Assembly (NCBI GenBank): GCA_947396885.1
Contig: OX377203.1
Span: 558,001-622,000 of the forward strand
DNA from: Heligmosomoides polygyrus polygyrus
Lineage: Eukaryota; Nematoda; Chromadorea; Rhabditida; Heligmosomidae
Length of the DNA stretch: 64,000 nucleotides
Direction: 5' to 3'
Shown here piece after piece: positions 20,890 to 30,960 of the stretch. Within the stretch, counting starts at the first letter, position 1, and every line of letters starts with the position of its first letter. A program made the position numbers and the translations under genes. Below the pieces are notes generated by a model, which did no database searches, was not told the origin of the DNA, and worked only from the letters and a program-made list of their open reading frames with translations.

Positions 20890-23310
20890 TGCAATCCCAA
20901 TCGGGGGGGGGGGGGGTAGTTCATCATGAATTGTTAATGGTGCATGAGTGGATGCAAATGCGCACGATTTTGGGGGCGGGAACAACGGCTGTGGCCGCCA
21001 TTTGGGACAAGTTGTCGCGTTGCCTCGCGCCCTCCGCGCCACCATGCTCTCCTCGCTGTCTGACACACTCTATCACCGCCAACGTATACAGCCGTGCCAC
21101 TCTAGTCGACAGGCCCCTATTTCACATGCGTGCTCTCTCAAAACGGCGATTGAATGGTAACAAATGACTGAAAACTGAGGAACTCGACCGTTTCTCGAAA
21201 AATCTGGTAAAAACAATGCCACTCGATACCCGATACTCGATTATGAGCCTTAAACATCACCCACAGCAAACAAAGCAATTTCAACGTCACGTTTCCATTG
21301 TGTTTTAAAGAAATTCCAATAAAAACTAGATCTGATACACCTCGTTTAAATGATTCTAGCAAGTGCTCTTGGTTCAGCACAGTTCTTTTGACTTTGCCTG
21401 CTGGAGAACACTTCTGGCACAAAAACTGCGATGAAAACAACACTGGAATCGCAAGTAGCGCTCACGAAAACCCTGGTGCACTTTCTTCTACCTTGAAATC
21501 ATCCCTCTCATGCGTGAGACAAGCCTCGATCCTCTTGACTCAATCAGAAAACGCGCTGGAATCACGTAAGCATCGCCGCGACTGCTCATCCCCAGCGCTG
21601 GAGACCCCGCCCCAAAAATCGTGCGCATTCGTGCGCACCCATGGTGCATCAATACGTACAACATGCAATACAACATATGAATGCCTTAAGGCCTTTGTCA
21701 TACCATCGCTCACCCCGAGCGACGCCTAATGGTAGGCTCCCATATCGATCGGGCGGCGCGATGGGATCGATATGGGTGCATATCATTAGGCGTCGCTCGG
21801 AGTGAGCGATGGTATGACAAAGGCCTAACTTACCTGGTCGCCTCCCTTGGAAATGTCCGAGGGTTACGCTGAAACATTAAAAAGATTTCATTATGGGACT
21901 TTGTACGGTGCGAGGGGGAACACTATGCACTGCAGCACGGTTGTGATCCAAAACTGTATTTGCTTTGGAAAGAAATCGCAAACCGCTATGCACTAATTGA
22001 TTGGGGTAATAACGTTGCTTTAACGTTATTTTCGTGGTTTTATAGTATTGCAATTGTTCCAGGTTTCTATTCAATTTACTGTGTTTTCACTACTCCCTCC
22101 CCCCGACTAGGAAAGCAAATAGGAAACTGATTTTGGTATTGGAAGGACAGCAATTGATAATTTTTGGTAAGCAATTGGTAAGCATATATATATATATTTA
22201 TTTATATATTTATATGTTGTGGTGCATGTTGCATTTCTTTAGAAGTTGAGATGAACTGCCCCCCCCCCCCCCTCCTCCGATTGGGATTACACCGGAATTT
22301 TTAATTTGACCGAGAGACATCTGAAGCAAATCTTGGTGCAATCCCTATCGGGGGGGGGGGGGCAGTCCATTTCAACTTCTAAAGCAATGCAACATGCACC
22401 ACAACATATGAATATGCATAAATATGCTTACATTATCCATTGCTGTCCTTCCAATACCAAAATCAGCTTTCTAAATTGCTTTCCTAGTCGGGGGAGGGGG
22501 AGTAACGAAAACACAGCAAATTGAACAGAAACCTGTAACAATTACAATCTATAAAACCACGAAAACACGTTTAAGCAACGTTATTACCTTAATCAATTAG
22601 TGCATAGCGGTTTACGATTTCTTTCCAAAGCAAATAGAGTTTTGGATCACAACCGTGCTGCAGTGCATAGTGCCCCCCCCCCCCCCTCCTCCACCGTGCA
22701 TAGTCCCATATCAAAACTTTTTCAATGTTTCAGCGGAACACTCGGACATTTCCAAGGGAGGGGATCAGGTAAGTTAAGGCATTCATATGTTGTATTGCAT
22801 GTTGTATGTACACATGCGTAGCTATCGTTAACAATTCATAATGGACAGCCCCCCCCCCCCTGACAGGAATTGCACCAAAAGATTCCATTATGGGACTATG
22901 CACGGTGCAGGGGGGGGGGGGCACATGCGCGGCAGCACGGTTGTGATCCAAAGCTCTATTTGCTTTGGAAAGAAATCGCAAACCGCTATGCACTAATTGA
23001 TTAGGGTAATAACGTTGCTTTAACGTGTTTTCGTGGTTTTATAATATTGCAATTGCTCTAGGTTTCTGTTCAATTTACTGTGTTTTCATTGCTCCCTCCC
23101 CCCCCCCCCGGCTAGGAAAGCAGTTAGAAAACTGATTTTGGTATTTGAAGGACAGCAATTGATAACATAAACATATTTATTTATTTATATGTTTTTGTGC
23201 ATGTTGCATTTCTTCAGAAGTTGAAATGGACTGCCCCACCCCCCGATTGGGATTGCACCTGAATTTTTAATTTGACCAAGAGACATCTGAAGCAAATCTT
23301 TTTCGGGCGG
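20890..23310. repeat. G/C-run foldback block with three repeat arms
   Basis: About 430-bp units occur at 21849-22275 (+), 22330-22765 (-) and 22860-23310 (+). Each contains CGGTTGTGATCCAAA, TTGCTTTGGAAAGAAATCGC, GTGGTTTTATA and AAACTGATTTTGGTATT, and is bounded by runs of 10-14 G or C. A partial relative lies at 20895-20960. Adjacent units are inverted, so the block can fold. No coding frame is conserved. Confidence 0.8.
21689..21826. repeat. MITE-like inverted repeat
   Basis: AGGCCTTTGTCATACCATCG (21689) is inverted at 21807-21826. The arms extend about 42 bases with one mismatch to CGCCTAATG. An inner pair, CCCATATCGAT / ATCGATATGGG, continues the stem. It is 138 bp, non-coding, just outside the foldback block. 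Confidence 0.8.
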
Positions 23311-23478
23311 TGAAAACCGCGAATGGTTCTGTTCGAGAGGAAACTTATTACATGTGAATTTATAATTTTGTTACATTACTGTCGTATTTTTTATGTTTCT
23401 AACGAAGACTAGTCAAGGAGCTTTTGGATTTCATGTCTTACGTGCATACTCCTGACGGGGTCGCTTGCTCACTCCCAG

Positions 23479-26400
23479 TTCGGCGCTGTTTTCGTAGAGG
23501 ATTTCGTTGTTACAGCGTTTGCTGTAGCCAGTTTTGCTAAATGGAGCTGCTCGTGTTTAGGCTTCGGCTGTAGGCAGCTCTCTGGTGGTATGCGGAGATG
23601 CTTACGGCTTCTGTCGTCGTGGAAATTCCTGCCGAATCGAGATCGAATTCTTTTTAAAGACAGGAAGGAGGCGCTAAGAGAGTTCTGGAGGATATCCGGC
23701 GCCAGCCTCATCTTTCACATAGGATTCGCTGCTTTCATTGTGTGAGTTTCTCGTTTAGCAGATCTTTCTACTAAACATTTCATCTTTTTTTCTCGAGGTT
23801 AGAGAGCGTAATCCGATTAGGCTCTATTGTTCTACTCGAGGTGATAAATAAAAAAATTGTTACATTACCTTCGACTTTTTCAGTGTTTGTAGCAAAGGCT
23901 AGTTTGAAAGTTTTAGTGGTAGAATATGGCTTGGGGTCATCATATAATGACCACTGCTAAACGTGACAAGTTCTGGATCACTTCTGAGCTTTTAGGTGGT
24001 GTGCATACATTTAAAGTAGCCATTAAGGCTACTATTTCTTGAAAGTCACCTACTTCTATCCGTTGTTATCCATATACAATTAGAAATTTCGTAATATGGC
24101 AAAATAGTCACTCTGATAAGTAAAAGACGTCCTCCTTCATAGAGATTGAGAGTGTTCGTTATGTTATTAAGCTTTTTCTCAGATTTTTGTGCATTTATTT
24201 ATTTTGAAAAAAAAACATAAATAATTACAACCATAATTACAACCGAATTGCGTAAATATTAGGTTGTAACGAAATAAATGGCACTAAACCACTGTAAATT
24301 TAAACAGTTAATATCTCGGCTTGTAGGCAAGTTTATTAATCGAAATAAAAACCTTCTGATTCTACACATCACTTTCGGCATCCTGTTGGTATTTGAATAT
24401 TTTCCCTACCAAGAAGTCGCCAAGATGCTTGAAGAAATGGCAGTCTGTTGGGGAGAGGTCGGGAGAAAACGGAGGATGTGGTAGAGTTTCGATGCTCAGC
24501 TCATTCAATTTCTGCAACGTCATTCGTGCTACATGGGGGCGAGCATTGTCGTGCAGAAGGAGAACTCGCCTTCGGTTTACCAAGGCCGACCGGATATCCT
24601 TCAACTTTTTCATCATTTCTTCAATTTCAATGCAGTACTTCTCTGCCGTGATGGATTCACCGGGAGGGAGGCAGCTGTGGTGAATAATTCCCAGCGAACA
24701 CCACCATACTGTCACCATTACTTTCTTTTGGTGCAATTCCGGCTTCGCAAAAACCTTGGGGCTCTCATCGCTGTCCACCCACTGTGCGGATCGTCACCTG
24801 TTGTCGTACATTATCCACTTCTCGTCACAGGTTACGATGCGATCAAGGAATGGGTCCGTTTCGTTCCGTAGAAGCAGTGCGGACGAGATCTCATATCGTC
24901 GGTTTCTTTGCTCCTCAGACAGCTCGTGAGGCACCATCTTTCCAGCCTTTTGGTCTTTCCAATTTCCTTCAGATGCCGGGCAGCTGTGCTGTGACTGACG
25001 CCAAGAACCTTCGCTATCTCCCTGGTACCCTTGTGTGTATCCTCCTCTGCCACATCTCTCAGCTTGTCCTCATCAACATCACTATGCCTCCCACGACCTT
25101 CATGTTCTTCCAAGCTCTCATCTCCATTCCGGAACTTCTGATACTAACGATACGCCGTCCGAATTGTGGAACATCCTTGACCGAATGCGGCGTTGATCTT
25201 CTCGTCCGCCTCCTTAGCTGTAGTGTCCAGCTTGAATTCATACAAGTAAACGCCTCGGATTACCCTTTTGCCCATCTGCAAAAAAGTCAATAAAACTCTA
25301 AAGTTTTCCCACTTTTACATAGAAAATTTGGCACTCTCCAGTAGAGCAAAGTTTGCGCTTCTAAATGATATGCCACATGTCACGGTTTGTTCTTGATCAA
25401 ACGCGTAAAGACGCGCCAAAAAATGGCGCGAGCCAGTGCCATTTAATTCGTTACAACCTAATATTTATTCTGATGCGTAAATAATTACAACCACCATCAG
25501 TAAAAACAAAATCACAACTAGAATATTACAACACGAGGCACAACTACTTAATTACTATAAGAGATACATAGTTGTCGACGGCTCTCTTAAGCTGGGGGTA
25601 ATGGATTAATGAGCGAGGGTCTTTTTGAGAATCTTAAAACTCAGAGCCGCTCTTTGGATGAAAAAGGAAGCACATAGAGAGCTTTTGGCCTTCGTAAAAT
25701 AGATTTTCTACCGAATACCTCTTGTGTAGGATTTCTGCACCGCGTAGAACTCATCAGTTGGAGGTGCCACCGTTGCAGTAGCCACTTCAGATATTGTCAG
25801 CAGATCATTCCGTTTTCTACTTGTATCAAGACATTACACGATGGAATTTTTATTGCGATCAAAGGTTGAAGCTATGGTGGCGTAGCTTAGGGCTGAAGAG
25901 GTCACAAGCATAATTTTCAGCAAAATCCTTCAATAAACCTAGTTTTCAGTCGTTTCGCGAAGTATTTTTTAGGGTTACACACATTTCGCCTAATAGAGAA
26001 CGTGTACAGTGCGATATAACTCACTATCACGATATCTTGGGTTCCCCTCCTCTCTTTCCTCTGTATGCCTAGCGCTTTCATGTCACATTCAAGAGTTCTA
26101 AAGGTGACCCCTTTGCATATGTTGGCGCCAGTTTTGCTCTTTGCGACGTATTGAGTGCTGGTTATTTGCTTAAATATTAGAAAACCGATATTGTTTTTTA
26201 ATTGAAATATGGGTCCTAATTTCTTGTGGTTGTCGTCATCGTCGGTGAGTCGATTGCGATTCTCTAAACGCTTAACTAAAGGGTGTCGGCGAATCAAGAC
26301 CGTTTATTCCTCTTTCCGATCCTTTCCTTTTGCATGATTTTCATGACTTCATATCGTTTTGAGCGAGTGTCTCCTGTTCAGAGAATTCGCATTCCCCACT

Positions 26401-26592
26401 CCGGACATAGTCTACGACATAAAGCGGCGAATCTCACCCGACTTTGACCTTTTCTGTCGTTTCGGCGAGAAGGCCGAGTTTCATCTGGATCTGTCGAATA
26501 AGGTGCGGATGTTCAAGAAAGGAGAGCAGATCATAGAAAAGGATAAGGAGACAAGACAGTCGCCCGAGGCTCGGTTCGGTGGTGCCGTTTAG
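23479..26592 (+). CDS. Unrecognised protein, last two exons, with hydrophobic segments
   Basis: Exon 23479-23741 follows CTCACTCCCAG and ends ATTGT|GTGAGT. Exon 26382-26592 follows CTCCTGTTCAG and ends in TAG. The first ends in phase 2 and the second starts in phase 2, so they join cleanly. The product (about 157 aa seen) has hydrophobic stretches FVVTAFAVASFA and LIFHIGFAAFIV, a basic middle (KFLPNRDRILFKDRKEALRE), and a charged soluble tail (VYDIKRRISPDFDLFCRFGE, KKGEQIIEKDKETRQ). It may be a small membrane protein. I do not recognise the family, and upstream exons were not found. Mariner B2 occupies the intron. The call rests on phase agreement and splice sites. Confidence 0.55.
24259..25461 (-). 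mobile_element. Mariner family B, copy 2
   Basis: 1203 bp. TTAGGTTGTAACGAAATAAA is at the left and its inverse at the right, with TA at 24257-24258 and 25462-25463. Compared with copy 3, about 75 bp are missing at the transposase C-terminus (junction near 24370). Confidence 0.95.
24362..25275 (-). pseudogene. Mariner B2 transposase, truncated and frameshifted
   Basis: It begins at ATG 25275. The DNA-binding region and RTAYR motif are readable, but the frame changes after the helix-turn-helix (KRLERWCLTSC instead of KLERWVPHEL) by loss of one base. The C-terminal frame 24362-24778 keeps HDNARPHVARM and LSPTDCHFF, then ends abruptly in a deletion. It is not functional. Confidence 0.88.
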
Positions 26593-26899
26593 GCTCCTCG
26601 CTGCTTTGTCTGTTTCTTATAGTCACGTATAGAAGGATACAGATTTCCTTTAACATAATTGTTATGCTCTTACTTCTTGTCAACGTTGATATTACGTTGT
26701 TTGTGCTTTAATTTTGTTGTCGCGTTAATGAACTTGAGGATAAGAGTGAGGTAGTTTACTGTGGACCTTCCTGTCATTCGAAGCGTCTATATAGTTGTCT
26801 GTTGCTTAGGTTTACTTTTCTCTGGCACCTTTTTTATTGTGCTCCTTTACCTCAGTCATCTCTTTCTCTAAACTCATTGCTCGACTCGGAACCATTGTC
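26593..26899. other. 3' flank, nothing recognised
   Basis: T-rich sequence downstream of the TAG at 26592. It is presumed 3' UTR and intergenic DNA. Confidence 0.35.
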
Positions 26900-27038
26900 T
26901 TAGGCCCCGTTTATACTTCCAACGCCAAGCGACGCGATGGCATGTATAGTGGCTAAATTGATCGAACGCGTTGCTCGATCAATGTGGCCACAATGCGTGC
27001 ATGGCGTCGCTTGGCGTCGAAGTATAAACAAGCCCTTA
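26900..27038. mobile_element. MITE family G, copy 1
   Basis: TTAGGCCCCGTTTATACTTC (26900) pairs with GAAGTATAAACAAGCCCTTA (27019-27038), and CAACGCCAAGCGACGC pairs with GCGTCGCTTGGCGTCG. It is 139 bp, non-coding. Relatives with GTTTATACTT / AGTATAAA ends are at 30769-30912 and 52705-52842. Confidence 0.8.
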
Positions 27039-27360
27039 ATGCTAAGTTGTTAGGCATTGTTTGAGTGTCTGTTTTGTTTTTTCCGTATAAATCGCTCTAC
27101 TAGTGTTCTAGTTGTCGTTACCATTCGCTTATCGGCGCACAGTATTTGATCTTTTCTCTCCATGCTTCATGTATATGCTGGAAGTAGCGAAGATTTTCAG
27201 GCTAGCGCAGCGATATAGAAGCTGGATTTCTAGAGTGTGGCGGAAGGATGGCGATGTACTTGAAGTAGGTGGATTAGTGATCTTCACTCACCCTTATTAA
27301 TTATTTTTCTTTCTTTTTGTTTGAGTTTCTGACATTACTTTATTGATAAAGGAGTGGGCT
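27039..27360. other. Intergenic, nothing recognised
   Basis: A 62-codon frame at 27112-27300 has no domain or splice support. Confidence 0.35.
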
Positions 27361-27532
27361 CAAAGCGGTTCGGAGGGGCCACCTTGTAAAGCAGCCCTAT
27401 ACGTCGTTCTGTGTTGCATGATATCAAAAATTTCAAACAGCACTGGCGTGTTCTACCCAGCGGTGAGCTAAGCTAGGCCACTTCTGATGTAATCGGACAT
27501 TAATACAAGGTGACCACCTCCGAGCCGCTTTG
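27361..27532. mobile_element. 172-bp MITE with CAAAGCGG ends
   Basis: CAAAGCGGTTCGGAGGGGCC (27361) is inverted at the right end as CCACCTCCGAGCCGCTTTG (27514-27532). ACCTTGTA / TACAAGGT extends the arms to 28 bases. It has no coding capacity. Confidence 0.8.
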
Positions 27533-27844
27533 CGACATGGAATGTAGCTGTAGAAGGCGAGAAAAGCCTCTCAAAAGAAGAAACCGCGTAATTTCATTCA
27601 TTTCAATTATCGCTTTCTATTCCACTATTCGCCACTAGTATTCTGCCTCAATTCAACTTCGGTTTCCTTTAATTGAACATCTTGTGATTCTTTCAAATTT
27701 GGGATAAGCAAGATATACTAAAGTCTATACGAAGTTTCCAAAAAATTCAGCTTCCTCTGATTCCTTCATTAATCGCTCCCACACGGTGTTCAATTACTAT
27801 TTATTCATTGTTCTATTTAGTAAACATGGTGGGATTAGGCTATA
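27533..27844. other. Intergenic, nothing recognised
   Basis: AT-rich. No gene or repeat was seen. Confidence 0.35.
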
Positions 27845-28755
27845 TTAGGGGGGGGGGCAAAAGTAATGAGACAAATTGAAAAAAATCTTTATCTCTTCAT
27901 AACTCAATTACAACTCAACGACGCTGAGGAATGTATTTGCCATTAAGGGCAGTGACCTTGCTGCCATCGCTCAGTCAACTTCCTGATCCCATCCTTACAG
28001 AACTGCTTGAGCCTGGCGTTGATCAACTGCTCGATATGGCTGTCAAGGACTCCTTGGGTTTTTGTGTCCCTTCCGACCAGGAAGTCAAATAGGCCCAAGA
28101 AGTGGTGGTAGTCGCATGGAGAGATGTCCGGCGAATACGGTGGTTGAGGCATGTGAACGTAGCCCAGCTGGCCAAGCTTATCCGTGGTTACTTGTTCCCG
28201 ATGCGGTGCGGCGTTGTCGAAGAGGAGGACCTTCTTGAAGCGCTGCGAATGAATAAGAGCGAGTCGCCGGTCCATCTCTTCTGTTTCGTTCACCATGGCC
28301 GTGGAGTTCATCGTAGTGCCCTTGGGAAACAGCTTCTTGTAAACCGATCCACGGGCGCAGACCCAAAAGCTCCAAAGGTGCTTCTCGCCGTGAGCATCTC
28401 GCCGAACGAAGGTCGGTAACAGGTTACCAAGCCTCACTCAGACTCGCTGCTTGGCAGGATTAAGGTAGAAGACGTACTTCTCATCTTGCGTGAATATCGA
28501 GCCCAGGCTGCTCGGGGTTGGGAATTGGGCGAGATTTGCGCGACATAGGTCGACTCGTCAGACTGGGGTTTTTGGCATGAGGCAGACTGGGGTTTTGGCA
28601 TGCTTCTGGAAAGGACGGAAGTGGTAACTTCTCAGATGGGCTTCAGTAAGTAGCATACAAACATACAAATACGATAAGCACGAAACCAGACTCCAGCCAC
28701 GAGATATGTGGACACGGCACGGGGTGTCTCATTACTTTTGGCCCCTCCCCCCTAA
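27845..28755 (-). mobile_element. Mariner family C, copy 2 (internally deleted)
   Basis: 911 bp. The left end is TTAG plus a G-run and CAAAAGTAATGAGACA; the right end is TGTCTCATTACTTTTGGCCC plus C-rich sequence and CTAA. TA duplicates are at 27843-27844 and 28756-28757. It is shorter than a full mariner (about 1.25 kb) because the 5' transposase part is missing. Confidence 0.92.
27943..28437 (-). pseudogene. Mariner C2 transposase, N-terminally deleted
   Basis: The 164-codon frame keeps FVRRDAHGEKHLWSFWVCAR, LLFDNAAPHREQ and SPDISPCDYHHF (second and third Asp, 34 apart), then the C-terminal RKLTERWQQ. The DNA-binding domains and the first catalytic Asp region are absent upstream, where only degraded matches to VCLMPKTPV-type sequence remain. 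Confidence 0.88.
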
Positions 28756-28974
28756 TATAAGTGATCCCAAAAACCTATTTTTTTACGTACAGGACGGTTT
28801 TACGCTCATTTTAAAGTATGTGAAATCCAAAAAGTTTCTGTTTTGTCGTATGGTGGGTTGGTGCGTCGTTCTCCTGTACGTCACTGCAGGATCCTATTGG
28901 TAATGGAAATGCTTTATGCTTTCGTGGAGAGTGTGAAATCGTGCCTCTTTTCTGATTTTCTACTGAACTGGCGA

Positions 28975-29840
28975 TTTATATAATTTTCACGTCGAATTGG
29001 ACACTTTCTTCGTCAAATTGGATAATCTTCTAAGCTGGCCTAAGACGTTTGAAATCAAAAAGAACTCTTTTTTAAATCGAGGTGAGCTCCTACTTCAAAC
29101 TACAGTGTCTCCAAAAAGGTTAGAATAATTTTTGTTCAAAGAAAATGTTAGCGTAACTTTCCTTGAAGTTTTTATTCACCCACCCAGTAAGTGAACACAT
29201 TGTTTGAAATGTTATGAAAAATTTATTCTTTGAGAAAAATAATGGTTTAAAGCTTGTTTTAAAGAGTAGTGCCAAAAAGAGATTGCGCCATGCCCTATTC
29301 CAAGACTTCACGATTTTCATTCGACTGATAGAAGAATTTCTGTCGGCATGGAGTTTTACACCTGTAGAGGATGCTACATAAACAATTGTGAAAACAGATC
29401 TCCTCACTTTGATACTGCATGTAGGCAGTATTTACACTATCATTCAAATAAACATTGCGGCTTGTTTTTCGAGTGCATGGCGCGATCCAGTCCTTAAATG
29501 CTTTGTTGCGCTTCAAAATAAAATTTGATTTATTATTGTTTTCTCAATTTTTTTCATAAAACGAATACTCATCTTGAGGTAGGGGAGCTAAAAAATTTCA
29601 AAGAAAGTAATACCAAATTATTATTGAACAAAAAATTGTTCTACCTTTTCGAAGAGTTTCTAGTTTGATGTAGAAGAAGCTGATTTCGATTTGGAAAAGT
29701 TCGCTTTGATTTCAAAAGTCTTAGGCTAGCTAAGAAGAGTGTCCCATTTGAGGTGAAAAGTGTCCCAGTTCGACGTGACAATGGTGTATACGAATTCTTG
29801 CGCAATTTTTTTGCCACAAATGAATAAAAATCGCGATGTA
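28975..29840. repeat. Interspersed repeat family E, copy 1
   Basis: It shares an ordered set of blocks with 47625-48180 and 53640-54340: TTTCACGTCGAATTGGAC, CTCCAAAAAGGTTAG, TAATGGTTTAAAGCTT, and CATGGCGCGA followed by AATAAA-like ends. Copy 3 also shares a trailing block, GCTAAGAAGAGTGTCC. It has no conserved protein frame and no terminal repeats that I can define. Confidence 0.65.
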
Positions 29841-30068
29841 CTCAATGGGTTTATTCCTATCATATGGAAAGTGCCTGTTTTTCTGCAGTTTAAAACGAAC
29901 AAGAAAAAATCGTGCAGATAAGCGATTAAGAATTGTCCAATTACCCAGATAGCGTAATCAATATTCGGCGCCGTATAGGACCAAAATACTCTGAAAGAGA
30001 ATATTCTATTTCATTCCTTTGAAACGTGGACAATGAGTTACTGAAAAAGAAAGGCTGTGTTACCTTAC

Positions 30069-30208
30069 AGGAACAATGAGCGACGTCTTCCCAGCGAAGT
30101 TCAGCATCATCTCTGCTATCTTTGCGGCGACGTGTTTCGTGAACGGCATGAGTATCAGAAGCATCTGATAGGGCACCAAGCGTTCGGACTGATTTATCAG
30201 ATCTATCA
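30069..30208 (-). CDS. Candidate isolated exon, unrecognised
   Basis: Between an acceptor-like TGTCAAAG and a strong donor CCT|GTAAGG, the minus strand is open in two frames. One reads as a plausible folded helix segment (IDLINQSERLVPYQMLLILM, then KIAEMMLNFAGKTSL). No partner exon with matching phase is convincing. A possible next exon near 29945-29990 (VFWSYTAPNIDYAIW) does not match phase. It may be chance. Confidence 0.25.
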
Positions 30209-30768
30209 CTTTGACAAGACAGAGGTAGGAATATAAGCGAGAAGTCAGACTCTTTATTCTTCGCAAACATATTGACGTTGGATCACTTCCAGAGCGAAAG
30301 AAAATCGAACGAGAAAGCGAGGAAGACCGATGCGAAGTCAGGTAGAATTAGACATGCGTTCTCTGACGATTTTACCGGACGTAAAGGTAAAAATGTGATT
30401 GTTACCTAGGGTTAGAGTTAGGGCCAGCTTTAGCCTGTGTAGGGTAAGCCGTGTACTCCACTTTTGTGTTCTTGTTACTTTGACGCAAGTACTCTGACCA
30501 CCGCACGGACTTGCGACGGCAAGCCGATGGAAGAATCGGGACTTCATCCTTTTGACCCCCATTCTCTTGCGGACTTCTGTGTTCTTGGGATCTTGATCTT
30601 TATCATTTCCTAGAGATTGGAGTTGTGACTAAGAGTGTGTTTAAGCAATGGAAGAGATTGCTATAAATACGTGGATATTTGCTAAGTTTTTTGTAGTTAT
30701 TGATTCGCTAATAGTAAATGCATCGACGATCACTATAGCTGCTGTTAATTTTCATCGAATATAGGTTT

Positions 30769-30912
30769 AAGGCTAAATTTATGCTTCGATCGTCGAGCAG
30801 TGCGGTGCTATAACGGCTACAAATATTGAAAATATCGATTTGATTAACGATCAATATTGGTCGCCTTCCCAAAGCGGCGTCGCTCAGCGACTGAAGTATA
30901 AATCTCGCCTAA
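30769..30912. mobile_element. MITE family G, copy 2
   Basis: AAGGCTAAATTTATGCTTCG (30769) pairs loosely with CGACTGAAGTATAAATCTCG and CCTAA at the right. The interior has GATCGTCG and CGGCGTCGCTCAG. It is 144 bp, ending about 48 bases before the zinc-finger gene exon. Confidence 0.55.
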
Positions 30913-30960
30913 CTATTGTAGCCATTACAAGCTGTATGTCTCACCTGTGTTTTCCAACAG

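Noticed and set aside
23469..23711. 80-codon minus-strand frame
   Set aside because: It is the shadow of the plus-strand exon 23479-23741, which has better splice sites and phase.
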